6,211 nt of DNA. Source: Candidatus Poseidoniaceae archaeon. GTDB lineage: Archaea > Thermoplasmatota > Poseidoniia > Poseidoniales > Poseidoniaceae. Position 1 is the stretch's first letter, and each line of letters begins with the position of its first letter. Location of the stretch: the NCBI GenBank assembly GCA_013330015.1, contig DUJC01000114.1, forward strand, positions 1-6,211, in the 5' to 3' direction. Under the pieces are notes generated by a model, which was not told the origin of the DNA, did not search any database, and saw only the letters and a program-made list of their open reading frames with translations. Positions 1 to 4,610 of the stretch are shown here, in pieces. The translations under genes were made by a program, and so were the position numbers.

Positions 1-59
1 TCAATAGCGGCTGTCAACTCGGGCCATTGGTCGCCTTGAAATGCGAATCGGCCACACAT
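1..59 (-). CDS. SRAP-family (HMCES/YedK-like) abasic-site protein, N-terminal fragment
   Basis: Only the first 19 codons and two bases of a twentieth lie in the window; the gene continues past the left edge. The translation begins Met-Cys-Gly-Arg-Phe-Ala, followed by FQGDQWPELTAAI. An MCGR start is the hallmark of the SRAP family. In known members the initiator Met is removed and the exposed Cys2 forms a covalent thiazolidine crosslink with abasic sites in single-stranded DNA, shielding them from strand breakage. Here Cys2, Gly3 and Arg4 are all present. The ATG (57-59) lies 8 bp beyond the pheT stop codon on the same strand, so the gene is probably co-transcribed as the third gene of the operon. 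A weak Shine-Dalgarno-like GTGAT (67-71) precedes it. The later active-site residues of the family (a Glu and a His) cannot be checked. The identification rests on a short but very characteristic terminus; a chance reading frame is the main alternative. Confidence 0.72.
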   Translation of the reverse strand, partial: MCGRFAFQGDQWPELTAAI

Positions 60-66
60 ATCGCTC

Positions 67-71
67 ATCAC
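67..71 (-). promoter_or_regulatory. Weak ribosome binding site for the SRAP gene
   Basis: Read on the minus strand, GTGAT lies 7 nt before the ATG at 59. It matches the 3' part of the archaeal GGAGGTGAT Shine-Dalgarno consensus. It overlaps the pheT stop codon (68-70), which suggests coupled translation. The match is only five bases, so it is a weak call that mainly supports the choice of start. Confidence 0.35.
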
Positions 72-1813
72 ACAGGATCAGCAATCACAGATTTGAGCGC
101 TTCAACATCGAATTCAGCACCGTTCAGTGGAACGAGGAGTTCAAATGTTTGAGAGATTGCTGGGTCAATTTCTCCGAAGCAACCAACCCACTCCTCATCG
201 ATAAGGACGCGAGCTGCTCGACCAGCGAGCCAAGGACCCTCGTTGTCAGGAAGTGCCTCGATGGTGACATTTTCAGCACCAATGTCGCGCAAGAATGCTT
301 GGATTCGACCTCGAATCGCTGCAAAGCCTCCACTTCGTTCAGCGGTCAGGAATGCCAATCTGTCCATGTTGGTATGATCTCGAACGACCGTTCCAAGTTC
401 GTACACAGATTGTGGCAAGTCATGGTGGCGGTTCGAAGCAAGTAACCGAAGAAGCCCCGGGAGAAGGAAATGGCGCATCATGGTGTGCTCAATCGTGATT
501 GGATTGGTGATACGTGTAATTGCATTGAACGGTTTCCAACGCATACGATCGAATTGATCCTCATCGTTTGAGAGTGTAAGCGATTGAATCTGCATAAAGC
601 CCATGCCTTGCATTGAGGTTCGGATTCTTCTTCGAAGATGGTCGTCTGATCGAGGCAGGGCGTTCATCGGTGCTTTTGGCACATCGGTACCCAAGTCTTC
701 GTATCCATGTCCAATCGCCAAATCCTCGACAAGATCCACAGGATGTAAGAGGTCGAAACGCCAGCGAGGCATGTCGAAACCAAGCATGTCTTCACCCTCG
801 CCAGCGTGCTGCATTGCCCCATCGTCACTGATTTCTTCTCCAGTGGCTGGAGAGCGACCAGTGTAGCGACCACCCATTCGAATCATCGCATTCGAAAGTT
901 CATCCTCAGTCATGTCTCGTCCAAGAATGGTCCTGACGAGACGTTCAGGAACTCGATGGTGAACTGGCGACCAATTTGGAAGCGTTTCCTTCTGACCTTC
1001 GCAATCTGTCAATGTGATCGTTTCGATGGTCCCACCACGCTCTTTGGCTTGAAGCGATACGAGCATCAGACACGACTCGCAGGCTCGGCGATCCCATCCA
1101 GTCACATCGATAAAGAGGTCACGAGTCGAAGATTGAACGGTCGTGTGTGCACCATTGATAATCGGTGGGAAGGAAAGAACGGAACCGTTTGCATCTTCGA
1201 TGATGGGCACCATCTCCATGCCATCCAGTAAGTGAGCATAATCGACGCCTTTTGGATGGGATAAAAGAATCTCATCAATCGTCATTGGATTCTCCATCGC
1301 CAGAGGAACAAACGAGTGGTTTCGTTCAACAGCCTTCACCGTGAACGGCGGGTGAAGGGTTGACAAGTCGTGGACGCCGATGCTTGCACGTCGGCGTCCT
1401 CGGCCAAGAGCGAAGTGGAGTTTTTCTTGATGGTCCATCAACTGCTTGATGAAGGCATCCATTTCGTCATCATCTTTCATTTCAAGGCCACGAACAACTG
1501 CCCCTAGAATCACTGGACGAATGCTTGCAAGTTCGGCTTCAACCGTCATAGCGATGCCACTTTCATTCAACGATTCGTCCTGAAGTGTGACTTGATTATG
1601 AAGAAATCCTCGCATAGCGTGACTGAGTGTTTCTGCACTCAGAAGGTCCGGTCGATTAGGGAAAATCTCGATGTCGAGGGTCTCCTCATCGCAGCGGTCA
1701 ATGTCTGTGCCGAGCAAGGGTAGACGGTGGTCAACGTCGTCAATATCGTGCTGGCATCCGTGTTTGGAAAGCAGGGATGAGAGCAGATTTTGGTCAACAG
1801 ATATGGTTGGCAT
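68..1813 (-). CDS. pheT: Phenylalanyl-tRNA synthetase beta subunit, archaeal type
   Basis: This is the beta chain of the alpha2beta2 enzyme that attaches phenylalanine to tRNA-Phe in the cytoplasm. In this family the beta chain carries the editing (B3/B4) and tRNA-contact modules, while the alpha chain (PheS, not in the window) holds the synthetic site. At 581 residues it is slightly longer than typical archaeal PheT. An N-terminal B1-like part contains IEIFPNRPDLLSAETLSHAM (49-67). The B3/B4 editing region spans about 95-265, with GVHDLSTLHPPF (146-157) and HPKGVDYAHLL (186-196) typical of archaeal forms. The B5 domain spans about 287-380, with RWRFDLLHPVDLVEDLAIGHGYE (350-372 region). The catalytic-like core runs from about 390 to the end, with NPITIEHTMMR (437-447), VYELGTVV (470-477) and GCFGEIDP (544-551). 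The B5 domain carries an acidic insert at about 317-347. The ATG at 1811-1813 is set by a strong Shine-Dalgarno motif. It lies 9 bp after the GXGXG gene and 8 bp before the SRAP gene. Confidence 0.96.
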   Translation of the reverse strand: MPTISVDQNLLSSLLSKHGCQHDIDDVDHRLPLLGTDIDRCDEETLDIEIFPNRPDLLSAETLSHAMRGFLHNQVTLQDESLNESGIAMTVEAELASIRPVILGAVVRGLEMKDDDEMDAFIKQLMDHQEKLHFALGRGRRRASIGVHDLSTLHPPFTVKAVERNHSFVPLAMENPMTIDEILLSHPKGVDYAHLLDGMEMVPIIEDANGSVLSFPPIINGAHTTVQSSTRDLFIDVTGWDRRACESCLMLVSLQAKERGGTIETITLTDCEGQKETLPNWSPVHHRVPERLVRTILGRDMTEDELSNAMIRMGGRYTGRSPATGEEISDDGAMQHAGEGEDMLGFDMPRWRFDLLHPVDLVEDLAIGHGYEDLGTDVPKAPMNALPRSDDHLRRRIRTSMQGMGFMQIQSLTLSNDEDQFDRMRWKPFNAITRITNPITIEHTMMRHFLLPGLLRLLASNRHHDLPQSVYELGTVVRDHTNMDRLAFLTAERSGGFAAIRGRIQAFLRDIGAENVTIEALPDNEGPWLAGRAARVLIDEEWVGCFGEIDPAISQTFELLVPLNGAEFDVEALKSVIADPV

Positions 1814-1817
1814 TTCT

Positions 1818-1824
1818 TCACCTC
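1818..1824 (-). promoter_or_regulatory. Strong Shine-Dalgarno site for pheT, overlapping the upstream stop codon
   Basis: Read on the minus strand, GAGGTGA sits 4 nt before the pheT ATG. It is a seven-base perfect complement to the 3' end of archaeal 16S rRNA (UCACCUC). It overlaps the TGA stop (1823-1825) of the preceding gene, so a ribosome ending the first gene would cover the start site of the next. This fixes the pheT start and supports co-transcription and translational coupling. No comparable motif precedes the outer genes of the two divergent groups. Confidence 0.85.
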
Positions 1825-3400
1825 ATCGTGCGAACCAATGCGGTAATGGTCGTTCATAGCCAACCATACGCAAACCACTGACAGCAGCGGTGTCGTAATC
1901 GAGGGCACGAAGGTGCGCTCGTTGAACCTGATCGATGGACTCAAGTCCGAGAGTACGAAGGATACGCATCATATCAATGGAAAGGCCTTGAAGCCAAAAT
2001 TCCATATCTTCCCTCTCAAGGACGGGTGGTTGTGTAACTACAAATTGTGCACCTGCGCATCGGGCGACAATAATGTCATGCGCATCGCACGTGAACCCAA
2101 ATTCAAGAGCGGCTATGGTCTCTGTTGCCTCAAGATTTGTTTTGACAGAACGACCAATGATTGGTAATGTGGCAGCCTCAGGAACACCTGTTCCGTCCTC
2201 AATTCGTGAAACAGCAACCTGAATGTTGTGGTAAACAGCACGCTTGTGATGTGCTTGGATTCTCGAAATTCCCTGACAGGTCAAAATGGGCGCTTCAGCT
2301 GTGAGCAATGTTCGGAGGACGACGAGTAAGCCGTCGAGTTCCTCATCGGTCATCGAAGGGAGGCTGTCGAAGTCCAAGCAAGCACCTGCGACAGAACTTG
2401 AATACGCAGGAAGATTGACCAAGTTTCGTAGATTCAAGTGTAGAACATCGATTGGGCGTGGTTGTTCCTCGACAAGGAATGGTTGTGTTTGAATGTATGA
2501 CAAACGCCCTGTTGAATTCGCCTCGACAGCCAAAACGCTCCCATCGGGGACGTATGGTAGAACAGGGAGTGGGAGGAGGATTGGCAGGGCATCTTCGTCC
2601 GCCCCATGAATGAGCGCGGCAGTATCAACATCGTGATTTTCGATAAGTGGTGCTTCATCCATCGGGGTAATTGCGATACTCGAGAGATCGCCTGAGGAAA
2701 CCGTCGAACCATCGATGTGGTATTCGATGGTGTTGTTTGATTCGAGACAAAATGCATCGTTGCTGAGTGTCATACCGTGATTCTCAATCATAGAATTGAT
2801 GTCCTTCAACTCTTTTGAGGTCAATGGACGAAGCTGCGTTCCTTGAGGAGGTGTTGGACAACGTCCTTCAACGATGACCATTCCTCCTTTCATGCCACAT
2901 CCTGCATTGCTCCCAACATCGCCTTGGACGACGATAATACCACCAGTCATGCCGTTTCCTATGCGTTGGCCGACATCACCTTTGACAGTGATCAACCCAT
3001 CGCTCATGAACATTCCAAGATCGTCGCCACTACCTTCTTGCCCAGTGATGCTTCCACCTTGCATCATGAATCCTGCACAACGACCAATATATCCTGATGC
3101 TGAGAGTTTGCTTCCTTGGTTGTAGGCGCCAAAGAAAGATCCTGCTTCTCCTTCGATATCAAATGAGCCTCCAATACCGAACGAACTGGTCCATGAGCCG
3201 AGTTTTCCTAATGCACGGATTCTGGCTCCTTCAGGCATAGCAGGACACAATCCAATCTCGCCGTTCTTTGGAACTTCTTCACCGGAACCGGTCCACCCAA
3301 TTCGGAGGAGTGCATTTTGTTCTACAGCCGCTTGGAGTCGTGGAAGGAATTTTGCATTGATGCTCATGGAGCGTTCAAAAACATCCCCTGGTCCCGCCAT
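1823..3400 (-). CDS. Glutamate synthase GXGXG-domain protein with degenerate FMN-domain-like C-terminus
   Basis: This 525-residue protein is built from parts that resemble the large subunit of glutamate synthase. Residues about 67-185 are a glycine-rich right-handed beta-helix of the GXGXG type, also found in formylmethanofuran dehydrogenase subunit C. Repeats include GGSITGQEGSG (115-125), DGLITVKGDVG (134-144), GGIIVVQGDVG (153-163) and GGMVIVEGR (172-180). The middle (about 190-320) is not recognised. The last 125 residues follow the C-terminal end of the FMN-binding synthase domain: DGTGVPEA (402-409), a helical stretch at 468-500, and LRALDYDTAAVSGLRMVGYE (497-516). The iron-sulfur cysteine cluster expected in that domain is absent; only Cys448 lies nearby. 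Domain order is the reverse of canonical GltB, in which FMN precedes GXGXG. Glutamate synthase activity is therefore doubtful, and a structural or binding role is possible. The start could be at 3400 or at the in-frame ATG ending at 3367 (MSINAKF). It is the first gene of the leftward operon. Confidence 0.8.
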   Translation of the reverse strand: MAGPGDVFERSMSINAKFLPRLQAAVEQNALLRIGWTGSGEEVPKNGEIGLCPAMPEGARIRALGKLGSWTSSFGIGGSFDIEGEAGSFFGAYNQGSKLSASGYIGRCAGFMMQGGSITGQEGSGDDLGMFMSDGLITVKGDVGQRIGNGMTGGIIVVQGDVGSNAGCGMKGGMVIVEGRCPTPPQGTQLRPLTSKELKDINSMIENHGMTLSNDAFCLESNNTIEYHIDGSTVSSGDLSSIAITPMDEAPLIENHDVDTAALIHGADEDALPILLPLPVLPYVPDGSVLAVEANSTGRLSYIQTQPFLVEEQPRPIDVLHLNLRNLVNLPAYSSSVAGACLDFDSLPSMTDEELDGLLVVLRTLLTAEAPILTCQGISRIQAHHKRAVYHNIQVAVSRIEDGTGVPEAATLPIIGRSVKTNLEATETIAALEFGFTCDAHDIIVARCAGAQFVVTQPPVLEREDMEFWLQGLSIDMMRILRTLGLESIDQVQRAHLRALDYDTAAVSGLRMVGYERPLPHWFAR

Positions 3401-3424
3401 GGTTCAACGGTGTCCGATGTCGGT

Positions 3425-3431
3425 CAAATAC
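3425..3431 (-). promoter_or_regulatory. Candidate TATA box for the leftward operon
   Basis: Read on the minus strand this is GTATTTG, preceded by the purine-rich AAGGAGAGG that could act as a BRE. Its centre is about 28 nt before the ATG at 3400, the distance expected for a leaderless archaeal transcript starting at or near that codon. The match to the consensus is poor, and the competing GTTTTAAC at 3449-3456 would give a leader of about 25 nt. Confidence 0.3.
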
Positions 3432-3490
3432 CCTCTCCTTGAGGATGTGTTAAAACAAGAATTCGCATTGTATTGATGCAGCACGAACTG

Positions 3491-3498
3491 TTTATGGA
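3491..3498 (+). promoter_or_regulatory. Candidate TATA box for the GAPDH gene
   Basis: TTTATGGA resembles the archaeal box A (TTTATA-like). Its centre is about 33 nt before the ATG at 3528, which would start the transcript a few bases ahead of that codon, giving a very short leader. This supports 3528 as the start, because the more upstream ATG at 3498 would lie inside the promoter. No Shine-Dalgarno motif is visible before 3528, which fits near-leaderless translation. Confidence 0.45.
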
Positions 3499-3527
3499 TG
3501 TTCAGCCTTGCCACGATGTTGAGCAGT

Positions 3528-4565
3528 ATGGTCGTTAAGGTCGCAATCAACGGATACGGGACAATCGGAAAGCGTGTTGCAGATGCAATCGATGCACAAG
3601 ACGACATGGAAATTATTGGCGTTACAAAAACAAGGCCATCCTTCGGTTGTGACCTCGCTGTTCGGAAAGGATATCCTCTGTATTGCACGTACGATGCAGA
3701 AGAAAAAATTGCTGCATTTGGTCCTGCAGGGTACGACTGCAAAGGAGGTTTGACCGATCTGCTCTCTGTCGCCGATATCGTTGTCGATTGTTCGCCAGGA
3801 AAAGTAGGTGCACAAAACAAAGAACTCTACCAAAAGGCCGGTGTCAAATGGATTTTTCAAGGTGGCGAAAAGCACGCCATGACCGGCATGTCTTACACGT
3901 CCAGCGGTAACCATTCAGAAAACATGAACGTCGAGGGGACTCGCGTTGTTTCGTGCAATACGACCGGCCTTTCGAGAACCTTGGTGCCTTTGCTTCATGC
4001 ATGTGGTTCCCTCTCGGTCGAGTGTACGATGATCCGCAGAGCTGCTGACCCGGGTGATTCCAGCAAAGGGCCAATCAATGCCATCAAACCTGTCCTTAAG
4101 GTACCAAGTCATCATGGTCCTGATGTCATGACGATTCGCCCAGAAATCGAGATCAACTCACTGGCTGTTGCTGTTCCAACGACCATCATGCACGTTCATG
4201 CCATCGTCGCTACGTTGCCAGAAGGACACGCAATGAGCACAGAATCCGTTCTTGAATTGTGGTCACAACAGCCTCGTGTGTTGATAATGAACGGTGCTGA
4301 AACAGGTATAACCACCACGGCTGAAGTCATGGAATTCTCGAGAGATATCGGCCGTAAGTGGGGCGATTTGCACGAAATCTTTGTCTGGGAGGATGGGGTC
4401 AAACTGGATGGGAATACACTCTACTACTTCCAAGCCATCCACCAAGAGTCCGATGTCATCCCTGAGAACGTTGACGCTATTCGAGCACTTATGGGGCTTG
4501 AAACAGATTGGGAAGCATCCGTGAAAAAGACCGACGATGCCATTGCCGCGTACAATGGATTGTAG
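3528..4565 (+). CDS. gap: Glyceraldehyde-3-phosphate dehydrogenase, archaeal type II, NAD(P)-dependent
   Basis: This enzyme interconverts glyceraldehyde 3-phosphate and 1,3-bisphosphoglycerate using NAD(P) and phosphate, in glycolysis or gluconeogenesis in the cytoplasm. The 345 residues from this start match the usual archaeal length. The N-terminus MVVKVAINGYGTIGKRVADA carries the Rossmann GxGxxG nucleotide-binding loop and is the typical archaeal opening. The catalytic cysteine is Cys143 in RVVSCNTTGLSRTL. MHVH (221-224) should hold the catalytic histidine, and the segment VPSHHGPDV (about 191-199) is characteristic of the archaeal family. Bacterial-type GAPDH differs strongly, so the assignment is firm. 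The frame is open further upstream, with ATGs at 3498 and 3516 that would add 10 or 6 residues; these are disfavoured because family members start at the equivalent of 3528 and a TATA-like box covers 3491-3498. A protease gene follows after 45 bp on the same strand. Confidence 0.95.
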   Translation: MVVKVAINGYGTIGKRVADAIDAQDDMEIIGVTKTRPSFGCDLAVRKGYPLYCTYDAEEKIAAFGPAGYDCKGGLTDLLSVADIVVDCSPGKVGAQNKELYQKAGVKWIFQGGEKHAMTGMSYTSSGNHSENMNVEGTRVVSCNTTGLSRTLVPLLHACGSLSVECTMIRRAADPGDSSKGPINAIKPVLKVPSHHGPDVMTIRPEIEINSLAVAVPTTIMHVHAIVATLPEGHAMSTESVLELWSQQPRVLIMNGAETGITTTAEVMEFSRDIGRKWGDLHEIFVWEDGVKLDGNTLYYFQAIHQESDVIPENVDAIRALMGLETDWEASVKKTDDAIAAYNGL

Positions 4566-4610
4566 TCAAAAAAGGCGCATCCTCAAAAACCCAATCGGGG
4601 TCGGGTAACC

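Larger units (their letters stand above)
3401..3527. promoter_or_regulatory. Divergent intergenic region with promoters for both gene groups
   Basis: This 127-bp non-coding gap separates the two gene groups, transcribed away from each other, so both promoters should lie here. It is the most AT-rich stretch nearby and contains TTTATGG (plus direction), GTATTTG (minus direction) and a second possible minus-strand A/T run, GTTTTAAC (3449-3456). A short palindrome TCCT-TG-AGGA (3436-3445) lies between the candidate boxes. That promoters are present follows from the geometry; the exact elements are guesses. No small gene or structured RNA is apparent. Confidence 0.65.

Noticed and set aside
41..445. 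A 134-codon plus-strand open frame over the 3' end of pheT and the SRAP start
   Set aside because: It overlaps two genes with strong family signatures on the other strand and shows no motif of its own.
806..1231. A 141-codon open frame on the plus strand inside pheT
   Set aside because: It lies wholly antisense to a well-matched pheT, has no recognisable domain and no start signals, and its composition is that expected from the complementary strand of a coding gene.
3498..3527. Longer GAPDH start at 3498 or 3516
   Set aside because: Archaeal GAPDH proteins begin at the MVVKVAINGYG equivalent, the extra residues match nothing in the family, and a TATA-like box overlaps 3498.
4566..4610. Possible terminator or separate promoter between the GAPDH and protease genes
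   Set aside because: The 45-bp gap has two A-runs but no T-run on the transcribed sense strand, no clear hairpin and no convincing TATA box, so neither element can be supported.
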